DNA of 64,000 bases from contig JAQWSQ010000201.1 of NCBI GenBank assembly GCA_029243145.1, forward strand, positions 41,653 to 105,652. The letters run 5' to 3'. The notes beneath the pieces are model-generated. The model saw only the letters and a list, made by a program, of their open reading frames with translations, did not search any database and was not told the origin of the DNA. Numbering within the stretch: position 1 is the stretch's first letter; every line of letters begins with the position of its first letter. A program made the position numbers and the translations under genes. Below are positions 9,098 to 17,164 of the stretch, piece by piece. This stretch comes from Planctomycetaceae bacterium. Its GTDB lineage: Bacteria; Planctomycetota; Planctomycetia; Planctomycetales; Planctomycetaceae.

Positions 9098-12000
9098 TCA
9101 TCGCTCGGGAGGAGAAGGCAAATCATTGACGAGGTTGTTGCCGTCACCCAGTTCACCGCCAACCCGCAAAATCACAGCATCGCCTTCTTGAAAAGATTCA
9201 ATCTGGGAGGCTTGTTTGGAGTTTTCATCAGCAGGTTCAACGGGCCTTTCGGGAAGCTGACCATTGACGGCTTTTTGATAATCGTCGTGAGTTTTAAACG
9301 GTTCCAATTCAGGAGTGTTCTGGATCAGAGATCGGTCACGAAATCCATGCCGGGCCGCATTAGAGACCCAGCTAAGAGCCTCGTTCGTCCACAACGCAAG
9401 TTGTTTTTTGGATTGGTCGTCTTCAGGCGTTTCGGTTTTCTCGGTCGATTCCTCCGCGGGTTTCTCGTCTGGCAATTCGTCTTTGGGTGTTTGGTCTTTC
9501 TTCAACGGATCATCCGGATCGCGACCTTTGGTCAGATTGACGGCATCCGCGTAAAGAAGTCCCAATTGGTATTCGAACTCGGGTTCTTCCTGAAACTTGG
9601 AAATCCCTTCTTGAATCGCCTTCAAGGCTTCCGGGATGTTTCCTTTCCGAGCTTGAATTCGTAAGCGACCGGCCACTGCCTCTCCAGTGGAAGCATCGAT
9701 TTTCAAGGCCGTCTGATAGGCTTCATCGGCTTCGTCAATTTTTTTGAGTTTGAGGAGGATGTCTCCTTTAACGGAATAGGCGCGTGCCAGTTTGCTGTCG
9801 ATCTCAATGGCAATATGAATGTAATCCAAGGCTTCCTCCCATTTGCGTTGACGCATTCGATACATCGCTTGAGAGATATATTGATATCCGGGAAGACGTT
9901 GTTGATAGTACCTCAGTCCGTTTCGGGCTGCTTTCCGCATGTCGGGATTTTCAGAGTCCATCGCTGCTCGTAAGGTTTCGGCGGCTTCTTCCGATCCAAT
10001 CTGTGCAATGGCGTTAGCGAGATTATCGAAATAAGATTTGGATTTGATCCGACTTAACCCTTCGATCAAAATCTGTTCGGCTTCTCGGCTATCATAATGA
10101 GAGAGATGATTGATGGCCGAGTAAACGAGTGAAGAGCTTTCGCTGGCCAGTGCTTCACGAGCGAATTCCAGAAACTTTGCCGATTGAAGATTTCCCAATG
10201 CCTCCAGAACCTGCCGTTTTTCGTGCTCCGAGATCTCTACATACAGTTCAGAAAATATCGGCTCGATACGTTCGTCGCCCAATGTCGCCAACAAGGGAAT
10301 CAGCATCTGCCTCTCGCTTTGTTCTTTCTTGTTCTTGACCAATCGGTCGAGCAAGAAAGGGACAGCACGAGGATTTTTGTTTTGACGCAAATAGTTCTGC
10401 ATCGAGGAGTCGAGTTCTCCTGCTTCCAGTCGAGTGAGCACAAGCTCTTCGATCAAAGGTTCTAATTCTGGAGTTCGTAGCTGAAGAACAATTTTGAATG
10501 CCGCCTCGCGGAGACCATCATCGGTATCATCCAGACTGCTTCGTAAGAGTTGATGTAATTCGGGATGCCCGACCGCGTTGAGCGCTTCCAGAGACTCGAC
10601 TCGAATTTTCGACTTTTGGTCGATCACATTATCATAATACAAATCTGAAAAAGCCGGGGAGGGATTCTCGGCAATCACTTTCAATAACTGTAATCGTTTC
10701 TCCCCTTTGGCGGTTTTCAAGAGCTCGCGCAACGCCGTGCGTCCCGTCTCAAATCGAGATTGTGTGAGACACGCGATTGCCAGTGATGTGATTTCTTCTG
10801 AAGAACTCTCGGCCAGTTCCAGCAGTCGATTGACGGCGGCAGGGTCACCGAATTGTCGTAATGCATGTACGGCTGCAAACTGTAAATTTTTGTCTTCTTT
10901 TTGTTGAGAGAGTTCGAGAATAATGGGGAGTTCTCGCGGAGAGAGTAACGCCGCACCTGCCGTAAGTGCTACCGGCTTGACTAATGGATGTCCCGATTGA
11001 ATCTGTCGCAATAACTCCTCTTTGGGGAGGGAGGTCAACAAGCTCCATAACGCCGCGGTCACTGCTTCGATGGGTTCTTTATGAGTGACTTTATGTTGAT
11101 TGGATGAAGAATAGTTATGGCCGGGAGTGTGAACGAGATGCACTTCTCGAAGGCTCTTGGAGAGAATGGGATACCGTTGATCGGGGCGATTATTATTGTT
11201 GTCCTGTCCGAGCGTATTTGCGTACTGATACAACAAGTTCATCACGCCGGAATCAATTTGTTCGACGGATTGATCCCATTGGATCACCGCTCGAAATACT
11301 TTTTGATCCTGCAAACTATCGAGAATATCGGCGATGAGCGACAATCCCAGGATGTTGAGACGCCCGCCGACATGGATCATCGCCAAAGCACCGTTCGGGC
11401 CGATTCGTTCTTTGCGCAAACGGAGTTGACCGATGATATGCTCGTGCAAAGAGATCGCCACAGGCTTGCCATCGACTTCAATCGACAACACGCTTTCGGG
11501 AAACGAAGAACCTGCCGTGAGTTCGTCGAAATAGAACCACATGGAACCGGTCTCACCCGGTTTGACGGTGACGTTGTCAGGTCGGTCGAGATTTCCGAAA
11601 CTCAACGACCGGCTATTTTCAATTTGAAATGAGTGTCCACGAATCTTTTCTGGAACCGTCGATTGCGGAACGGCAGCCTCATCCTCCAATTTGATTTGCA
11701 CACCTTTGCGGGTCATGGTGGCGGTTTTTTTGGTGTTATTGATCAGGTTGATCTGACCGAGAAGATAGCGATGCCCGTTGTTGCTGCCTTCGTAGACGAT
11801 GCCGTAATCAGAATTACGAACGAGAAGCAGAACTCGATCTGCCTGTGGTTCTGGCTTGAAAGGCTTTCCTGAAAATTCGACCGCGTGTTGACGAACGAGA
11901 TTATGTTCTTTCAGAAACCACGACAGTCGCTTTTCTGGTTCTTCGGGAATTTTATCAGCGTGAGTTTCGTGAGCGTGATCATGCGACTCACCTGCGGTCG

Positions 12001-12121
12001 TTGTCGCGGGGCCGGCGGTGTTTTGAGCAGAGGCCAATGAACCGCTGAAAACCCAGACCACAGCCAGACTCAGAGCCGTCACGAATTTCAAAACTGAATT
12101 TCGAAAATTGTCGAAGAGCAC
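9098..12121 (-). CDS. Large secreted HEAT- and TPR-repeat protein
   Basis: No ATG fits the N-terminus. A GTG at 12121 lies eight bases after GGGGGAG and is followed by a hydrophobic signal segment ending SLASAQ, so it is chosen (1007 residues); a TTG at 12145 is an alternative. After a His-rich linker (HDHAHETHADK) and a beta-rich N-terminal domain, about residues 360-720 are HEAT-like helical pairs such as LRQFGDPAAVNRLLELAESS and LGDERIEPIFSEL. About residues 745-860 are TPR units (YQTALKIDASTGEAVAGR). An acidic Lys/Glu-rich spacer and a short TPR-like end follow. Such proteins are binding scaffolds; the partner is unknown. The His-rich segment could bind metal, which is only a suggestion. 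Confidence 0.8.
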   Translation of the reverse strand: MLFDNFRNSVLKFVTALSLAVVWVFSGSLASAQNTAGPATTTAGESHDHAHETHADKIPEEPEKRLSWFLKEHNLVRQHAVEFSGKPFKPEPQADRVLLLVRNSDYGIVYEGSNNGHRYLLGQINLINNTKKTATMTRKGVQIKLEDEAAVPQSTVPEKIRGHSFQIENSRSLSFGNLDRPDNVTVKPGETGSMWFYFDELTAGSSFPESVLSIEVDGKPVAISLHEHIIGQLRLRKERIGPNGALAMIHVGGRLNILGLSLIADILDSLQDQKVFRAVIQWDQSVEQIDSGVMNLLYQYANTLGQDNNNNRPDQRYPILSKSLREVHLVHTPGHNYSSSNQHKVTHKEPIEAVTAALWSLLTSLPKEELLRQIQSGHPLVKPVALTAGAALLSPRELPIILELSQQKEDKNLQFAAVHALRQFGDPAAVNRLLELAESSSEEITSLAIACLTQSRFETGRTALRELLKTAKGEKRLQLLKVIAENPSPAFSDLYYDNVIDQKSKIRVESLEALNAVGHPELHQLLRSSLDDTDDGLREAAFKIVLQLRTPELEPLIEELVLTRLEAGELDSSMQNYLRQNKNPRAVPFLLDRLVKNKKEQSERQMLIPLLATLGDERIEPIFSELYVEISEHEKRQVLEALGNLQSAKFLEFAREALASESSSLVYSAINHLSHYDSREAEQILIEGLSRIKSKSYFDNLANAIAQIGSEEAAETLRAAMDSENPDMRKAARNGLRYYQQRLPGYQYISQAMYRMRQRKWEEALDYIHIAIEIDSKLARAYSVKGDILLKLKKIDEADEAYQTALKIDASTGEAVAGRLRIQARKGNIPEALKAIQEGISKFQEEPEFEYQLGLLYADAVNLTKGRDPDDPLKKDQTPKDELPDEKPAEESTEKTETPEDDQSKKQLALWTNEALSWVSNAARHGFRDRSLIQNTPELEPFKTHDDYQKAVNGQLPERPVEPADENSKQASQIESFQEGDAVILRVGGELGDGNNLVNDLPSPPER

Positions 12122-12252
12122 GGCAGAATCTCCCCCGGAGAACAAAGCCTCGGATTCAGCAGGGTCCGTCCTGACCGTTCACGTTGGCGAGTTTCTTCAG
12201 GATGCCAAAGATGAGCCTGTAATACCAGTGCAATCGGCGTAAACCGCAGTCT

Positions 12253-13206
12253 TTACGCAACAATCGGTTCCAGTGCGATTGTCACATTCAAACTTTGGGT
12301 TTTTCCGGGGGGTAAGACCTGCCATCCGGTGTCGACCTCGGTCAAATTCACAGCATCAGTCATGCAGGTGTACGGTTCCAAGCACACCGCATCGCGACCG
12401 GGAGGCGTAAAAATGATCATTTGTGTGAATTCCGAACTGAATGATTGGGCAATCTGGTATCCGACTGCTTCATCCATAATCTCACATCGCCCCGCTCCGT
12501 CCATAAGTCGAAACGCGGCATCGAGTGCGACTTCACCCATGCGAATGCCCTCTGGCAGGTCATTAAGAGAACCCGAAAGAGGGTCGGTTTGACCGGTTGG
12601 CAGACATTCTTCGAGATTCCACTGTGAATCAACCGGCGCCTGAAACAGGCAATCAGTGACTTGGCTTTTCGTACTCAAGGGGAGTCGAAAATAGGCGTGT
12701 GTGCCGAATCCCCAAGGAAGTGGTACTGAGTCGGGGTTCTCGATCTCGACATCCAACGACAGTGAGGCGTCGTTCAAAGTATAGGTGCAACGAATAATAA
12801 AGTCGGCAGGCCAGAAGTCTCGCCTTGCGGGGGCATCCACCGAGAGTTGAAATTCAGCCGTGACGCCGTGTCCACTTTGTTTCGTGATTCGCCAGGGACG
12901 ATCAAGGCAGAATCCGTGAATGGCGTTTGTCTTGTTGAAGGAAACCTGATCGAGCGGGAGCTGATAGGTTTGCCCCTCCCATTCAAAATGATCGCCGCGT
13001 ATTCGATTCGGAAAAGGGAACAATAAAGGGATACCGTGACCACTGGGGCGAGAATCGGCTTGCGGAAAACTTTCTTCGGAATCGATCAGAGAAAAGAATT
13101 TTCCGTCTTGATGAACGGTGAAATCAAAGCAGTTGAAACCGAGAGTCGGTGTAATCTTCGCGGTCGTCAAAGAATCGGGCCGCGAAAGTTCAATAACATC
13201 CGGCAT
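12253..13206 (-). CDS. Aldose 1-epimerase (galactose mutarotase family)
   Basis: This 317-residue protein interconverts alpha and beta anomers of aldoses in the cytoplasm. Family features are GHGIPLLFPFPNRIRGDHFEW near residue 60 (substrate Asn-Arg), NAIHGFCLDRPW (first His), PLPWGFGTHAYFRLPL (second catalytic His) and the C-terminal VCLEPYTCMTDAVN (Glu). GGGGTGAG lies ahead of the ATG at 13206. The nearest gene upstream on this strand is a small unknown protein about 50 bp away; the HEAT/TPR gene follows. The exact sugar is not predictable. Confidence 0.9.
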   Translation of the reverse strand: MPDVIELSRPDSLTTAKITPTLGFNCFDFTVHQDGKFFSLIDSEESFPQADSRPSGHGIPLLFPFPNRIRGDHFEWEGQTYQLPLDQVSFNKTNAIHGFCLDRPWRITKQSGHGVTAEFQLSVDAPARRDFWPADFIIRCTYTLNDASLSLDVEIENPDSVPLPWGFGTHAYFRLPLSTKSQVTDCLFQAPVDSQWNLEECLPTGQTDPLSGSLNDLPEGIRMGEVALDAAFRLMDGAGRCEIMDEAVGYQIAQSFSSEFTQMIIFTPPGRDAVCLEPYTCMTDAVNLTEVDTGWQVLPPGKTQSLNVTIALEPIVA

Positions 13207-13257
13207 AGCTCACCCCGCTTAGAATCAATCCGCAGAAGAAGATGTCATGAGCAGAAT

Positions 13258-13506
13258 TTATTGAGCTTGCAAATTTTCCTGATACAGCTTCTGAATCGTA
13301 TCCGCATTAACAGTCACTTCGCGCGTGAAGCCGGTATGGGCTCGTTCATAATTGACTTTGTCAGCCAGATGAGCTGCTGCATGAATTGCCTGAGCGACAG
13401 TTTCACGATCTTCCTCAGACAAATCAGAGACGCTGTCATCCCAGAAGGTCTTTGTTTCCACGACAAGTGATTCCAGCCGGGGATCGTACTTGTTGTAGGC
13501 AGCCAT
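13258..13506 (-). CDS. Small soluble protein of unknown function
   Basis: The 82-residue product is predicted to be helical, charged and soluble, with no signal peptide or membrane segment. It contains TVAQAIHAAAHLADKVNYER followed by HTGFTREV. I do not recognise a family. It is treated as real because codon use looks coding, it ends 50 bp before the epimerase start on the same strand, and no better frame competes. It may be co-transcribed with the epimerase. Confidence 0.55.
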   Translation of the reverse strand: MAAYNKYDPRLESLVVETKTFWDDSVSDLSEEDRETVAQAIHAAAHLADKVNYERAHTGFTREVTVNADTIQKLYQENLQAQ

Positions 13507-13879
13507 GGCGTTGTCTCACTGAGTGAAGTTGAAGTGTGTGAATTCGAACTGTGAATGATGCTTTTGCGCATAATACCGAAGTTGATTTTAGTATATCCCT
13601 TGGTTGCCGAAAAGATAGTCAATCCATTGGCCTAAGTGGCGCTGATGAACGACAAAAGGAACGCGAGCCGTTAGCCGGAACATCTTTTCAGGATCCAGCT
13701 TACAACGAGTCTGAAGATGGCGCGGCAAGGTGCCTGAAGATCTCGCACGGAGATCGGGCAACTCGCGCATTTGGTGAGCAATCGAGTACCGCGGTCAGGA
13801 ATTTCATGGTTTTTTTCGTCCTGAAAACCACTATTTTCTTAGGACTTTAGAGGAATTCCTGATCTGAGGGTTTCGTCTC
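13507..13879. other. Gene-free stretch upstream of the amt promoter
   Basis: About 370 bases without a supportable gene. The short open frames here have no ribosome-binding site or recognisable protein character. It lies between the divergent small protein gene and the sigma-54-like promoter of amt, so it could hold binding sites for an NtrC-type activator; no clear site was identified by eye. Confidence 0.4.
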
Positions 13880-13895
13880 AGGCACGCCAATTGCT
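13880..13895 (+). promoter_or_regulatory. Candidate sigma-54 (RpoN) promoter of the ammonium transporter gene
   Basis: The sequence aGGCACgccaaTTGCt matches TGGCAC-N5-TTGCW at every position but the first, with exact GG-to-GC spacing. A start site about 12 bases after the GC would fall near 13906, giving a leader of about 195 bases before amt. Nitrogen-scavenging genes are classic RpoN targets, which supports the call. No RpoN or activator gene is in the window. Confidence 0.65.
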
Positions 13896-13959
13896 TTTCT
13901 TGCAGGAGTGCCATACCCACGGAGGTACGAGGCAAGACCAAACAATCAGTCACAGACGA

Positions 13960-14007
13960 CCCGGCGTCTTCCTGAAGGAAGACTCGCGATGGAGATAGCA
14001 AGCCGGG
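13960..14007 (+). promoter_or_regulatory. Structured 5' leader of amt
   Basis: Within the predicted amt leader, GTCTTCC (13966-13972) and GGAAGAC (13977-13983) form a perfect 7-bp hairpin with a TGAA loop. CCCGGC (13960-13965) can pair with GCCGGG (14002-14007) to enclose it. The nested helices could be an mRNA control element. Any resemblance to the glutamine (glnA) riboswitch is too weak to claim. Confidence 0.4.
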
Positions 14008-14100
14008 GATCAAAACACGTCCAGATTTTCTGCGCAGAACGTACGCGCAGATCACAAACCTGGAAAACGATTCACCGTGAGAAACAGAAAAGGGACAAAC

Positions 14101-15567
14101 ATGAATTTGCACAGAGTGCTCCTGGCATTCCTCGTCGGAGCGGTCCTCATCGGCGGACCAGCGACAACATTATCTGTCTGGGCGCAAGCAGACACGCCCG
14201 AGGCGAGCGCTGAAGAAACACTATTGGAAGAAACTGTCGAAGAAGAAGTCGTAGTGGAAGAAGGCGAAGAGGTTGTTGTTGAGGAAGAAACGCCTTACTT
14301 CAAGAGAGAAGAAATCGCCTATAGCATGAACACGATTATCATGTTCTTGTGTGCGGTTCTGGTGCTCTTCATGCAGGCTGGTTTCGCAATGGTGGAAGTT
14401 GGTTTCAACTCCTCTAAAAATGCTGTCAACATTATCTCCAAAAACATTATGGACCTCTCGGTCGGTGCCATCCTGTATCTGTTCGTCGGATTCGGAATCA
14501 TGTATCCGGGAGTCGAAGGAGCTTGGTTCCATTGGCCCGGCTTTGGACCTTTTGACCGTAATATGGCAAATCCAGAGATTGATCTGTCTTATGTGAGTGC
14601 TTCCTCAGACTTCCTCTTCCAAGTGGCATTTGCTGCAACTGCTGCCACCATCGTATCGGGTGCCGTTGCTGGACGTATGAAGTTTACCGGTTACTTGGTT
14701 TATAGTGCGATTTTGACCGGACTCATCTACCCCATCTCGGGTATGTGGAAATGGGGCGGTGGTGCCTTGGCTGAAATGGGATTTGCTGACTTTGCTGGTT
14801 CTGTTGTAGTTCACGCTGTGGGTGGATTCGCCGGTTTGGCGGGTGCCATGCTGCTTGGTCCCCGTATTGGTCGCTATTCAGAAGACGGAAAATCGCAACC
14901 GATTCTCGGTCACAACATCCCTCTGGCCGCCTTGGGTGTGTTGATCCTCTGGGTCGGTTGGTATGGATTTAATCCGGGTTCTCAGTTGGCTTACACATCG
15001 AATGCGAACGCAGAAGTCACAAGCTATATAGCCGTGACCACAACACTCTCGGCTGCGGCTGGTTGCGTGGTTGCCATGTTCCTGTCTTGGGGAATGTTTG
15101 GTAAGCCTGATTTGTCAATGGCTCTAAACGGTGCTTTGGCTGGACTCGTCGGTATCACTGCGAACTGTGACCAAGTCACCATGGAATCGGCACTTATCAT
15201 TGGAGCTGTTTCCGGTGTACTTGTTGTCTTGGCGATCCTCGCCTTGGACAAGTTGAAAATCGACGATCCGGTCGGTGCTTTCCCGGTCCACGGAGTGTGT
15301 GGGGTGTGGGGTGGTATTGCGACAGGTATCTTTGGATTGACGATGCCTGAGATCACTCTCGCTGATGAAACTATTAAAGTTTTGACACGCTCTGAATACA
15401 TCATGGTGCAGCTCAAATCGACGGCCATCATCTGTGTCTGGGCATTTGTCACGATGTTCATCTTGTTCTCGATCCTCAAAGCGGTCGGATTACTCCGAGT
15501 GTCTGCGGAAGATGAGATCAAAGGACTTGATATTGTCGAGCACGGAATGCCGGCATATAACAACTGA
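14101..15567 (+). CDS. amt: Ammonium transporter
   Basis: This Amt/Mep/Rh-family channel moves ammonium across the inner membrane. The ATG at 14101 follows AAGGGA and opens a signal peptide (MNLHRVLLAFLVGAVLIGG). Before the first channel helix lies a 40-residue, almost wholly Glu/Val segment (about residues 35-68), unusual for the family. The transport body follows with FMQAGFAMVEVGF, the first pore histidine in VVHAVGGFAGLAGAMLLGPR and the second in FPVHGVCGVWGGIATG. About 11 transmembrane helices are expected, and the 488-residue length fits with the extra N-terminus. A P-II protein gene often follows amt, but here a terminator follows instead. Expression is probably nitrogen-regulated through the sigma-54-like promoter at 13880. 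Confidence 0.95.
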   Translation: MNLHRVLLAFLVGAVLIGGPATTLSVWAQADTPEASAEETLLEETVEEEVVVEEGEEVVVEEETPYFKREEIAYSMNTIIMFLCAVLVLFMQAGFAMVEVGFNSSKNAVNIISKNIMDLSVGAILYLFVGFGIMYPGVEGAWFHWPGFGPFDRNMANPEIDLSYVSASSDFLFQVAFAATAATIVSGAVAGRMKFTGYLVYSAILTGLIYPISGMWKWGGGALAEMGFADFAGSVVVHAVGGFAGLAGAMLLGPRIGRYSEDGKSQPILGHNIPLAALGVLILWVGWYGFNPGSQLAYTSNANAEVTSYIAVTTTLSAAAGCVVAMFLSWGMFGKPDLSMALNGALAGLVGITANCDQVTMESALIIGAVSGVLVVLAILALDKLKIDDPVGAFPVHGVCGVWGGIATGIFGLTMPEITLADETIKVLTRSEYIMVQLKSTAIICVWAFVTMFILFSILKAVGLLRVSAEDEIKGLDIVEHGMPAYNN

Positions 15568-15593
15568 TCTCAATCAGCTTGTTAATCAACTCG

Positions 15594-15626
15594 AAAAGGA
15601 GTCGCCAAGATGGCGGCTCCTTTTTT
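15594..15626 (+). terminator. Rho-independent terminator after amt
   Basis: AAAAGGAG-T-CGCC, loop AAGAT, GGCG-G-CTCCTTTT forms a strong stem directly followed by T residues. It lies 27 bases past the amt stop codon. Confidence 0.88.
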
Positions 15627-15719
15627 GATGCGCATTTCGAGAGGTGGGCAAAAATTCAAATTGAGTCAAATGAGTGATTGCTGCTAGAATCCCGTTGGTC
15701 TTAACTAGACGGGCACTCA

Positions 15720-16301
15720 ATGACGACAATATCCCACTCCCCTTTTTCCACTTCGACGGGTTTGCTGCGCCAGATGGGGCAGTTCGATCCACGGGCTTGG
15801 GAGCGGTTTACGAAGATCTATGGAGGTCTCGTCTATTGCTGGGGGCGTCAATTTGGTCTGTCACCGGAAGATGCGTCTGATCTGGTCCAGGAAGTCTTTC
15901 AGTCTGTCCTGAAGGCCATTGATCGTTACGAGCATCAAAGCTTTCGTGGCTGGTTATGGACGATCACTCAAAATTGCGTACGAGATCGTGAGGGAAAACC
16001 CTCGGTCGATCGGACTCCCCGTGGTGGCAGCGATTTTCAGTCCTTTCTGCAGAGCATCCCCGAGCCTGAAGATCTCCATCACCCACTGACTCGACAAAGC
16101 CAGGCGTTCCTCTTACGGCAAGCACTCGAACAGATTCGATGCGATTTTGAAGAACATACTTGGCAAGCGTTTTGGCGTCTCGCCGTCGATCATCATCCCG
16201 TTGCAGAAATTGCCTCAGATCTGAAGTTGACCGAAGTCGGTGTTCGGCAGGCAAAATTTCGTGTTTTACGTCGGCTCAAGGAAGAGCTCGGACGAATTTA
16301 G
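15720..16301 (+). CDS. ECF RNA polymerase sigma factor
   Basis: This 193-residue protein is a group 4 (ECF) sigma factor. Region 2 spans about residues 20-85 and includes SPEDASDLVQEVFQSVL and FRGWLWTITQNCVRD. Region 4 spans about residues 130-190, with a helix-turn-helix PVAEIASDLKLTEVGVRQAK followed by FRVLRRLKEELG. In planctomycetes such sigma factors are commonly encoded beside Ser/Thr kinases, and a kinase gene follows here 165 bp downstream, so phosphorylation-controlled activity is likely. No anti-sigma factor is seen. The target promoter cannot be inferred. Confidence 0.92.
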   Translation: MTTISHSPFSTSTGLLRQMGQFDPRAWERFTKIYGGLVYCWGRQFGLSPEDASDLVQEVFQSVLKAIDRYEHQSFRGWLWTITQNCVRDREGKPSVDRTPRGGSDFQSFLQSIPEPEDLHHPLTRQSQAFLLRQALEQIRCDFEEHTWQAFWRLAVDHHPVAEIASDLKLTEVGVRQAKFRVLRRLKEELGRI

Positions 16302-16386
16302 AAAATCATAAACTCATTCTATCGCTGACTTTATCTCCCTTCTTTTGTCAGTAAATACTTTTTCGAGTAACGGACTTCCATTCTTA

Positions 16387-16440
16387 GTACCCGGAGGCTT
16401 CGTGGGAACAATGTATTCCCTCGGAAGTCGCCGGGAGTAC
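16387..16440. repeat. Long imperfect inverted repeat between the sigma factor and kinase genes
   Basis: The arms start GTACCCGG and end CCGGGAGTAC. Inside them GGGAA pairs with TTCCC around a short CAATGTA loop, and CTTC pairs with GAAG. The whole 54-base element folds into one long hairpin ending 25 bases before the kinase ATG. No T-run follows, so it is not a simple terminator. It may be a regulatory hairpin or a small REP-like element. Confidence 0.55.
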
Positions 16441-16465
16441 TCCGCTCCCAAATTTGGAATATCCC

Positions 16466-17164
16466 ATGACCGATTACATCGACAAATTACTGGCTGACTA
16501 CGAAGAACAGCACGGTACTGCCACCAACGCAGATGATCCGTCGACCGTTTCGTTGCATAACTTGATTGATGAACTTGATGGCTACATGGGTTTGCTTCAA
16601 GTGCCTCTGCCTGAAAGCGAATGGAGTTATCTTCAGGAAGGTGAGTGTGAGCAGGCGATTGCCGCCGCTTCTCATCTTCTCGAACGGTCCGTCGACGAGG
16701 CGGGTTACGTCTCCCGCGATGACCAGAATCGCGTGGGGAGTTCGATTGGTAATTATCGGTTGGTGGCCCATTTGGGTTCCGGCGGCATGGGGGCCGTCTA
16801 TCGGGCGATCAATCTTTCCCTCAACAAAGAGGTCGCCCTTAAAACTCTCCCCGCCCACCGGATGAAGAATCCCAAAGCGGTCTCTCGCTTCCAGCGAGAA
16901 ATGCGTGCCATTGGGAAGTTGGATCATCCCAATATTGTTCGCGCGTTGGATGCCGGGGAAGCGGACGGGCAACCCTTTTTGGTCATGGAGTTGATGGAAG
17001 GTGTGAATCTTTCGTCGCTCATTCGTCAATCGGGAACATTATCCATTCCCGATGCCTGCGAAGTGATCAGGCAAGCCGCAATTGGCCTCCAGTATATTCA
17101 TGATCAAGGTCTCGTTCATCGAGATGCCCCCAAGCAGAGGACTTCTTTCATCGTGCGGGTGTAG
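16466..17164 (+). pseudogene. Ser/Thr protein kinase, truncated within the catalytic loop
   Basis: From the ATG at 16466 (GGA upstream) come about 90 residues of helical N-terminus, then a kinase N-lobe: VAHLGSGGMGAVYRA (glycine loop), EVALKTL (ATP-anchoring Lys), HPNIVRALDAGE, FLVMELMEG (hinge). The C-lobe begins normally and reaches LVHRD at 17117-17125, the start of the catalytic loop. The expected continuation (xKPxN, DFG, APE) is absent: after HRD the frame reads APKQRTSFIVRV and stops. These last codons are antisense to the neighbouring PQQ gene. The kinase lacks most of its C-lobe and cannot be an active kinase as read. No remainder is found elsewhere in the window. It probably partnered the ECF sigma factor upstream. 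Confidence 0.85.

Noticed and set aside
9077..9664. Long plus-strand open frame opposite the HEAT/TPR gene
   Set aside because: It is a shadow of a clearly coding minus-strand gene and has no recognisable protein character.
13861..13990. Possible glutamine (glnA) riboswitch before amt
   Set aside because: Only scattered short words (GGAGGTAC, GAAGGAAGAC) resemble the motif; the required order of conserved loops is not met.
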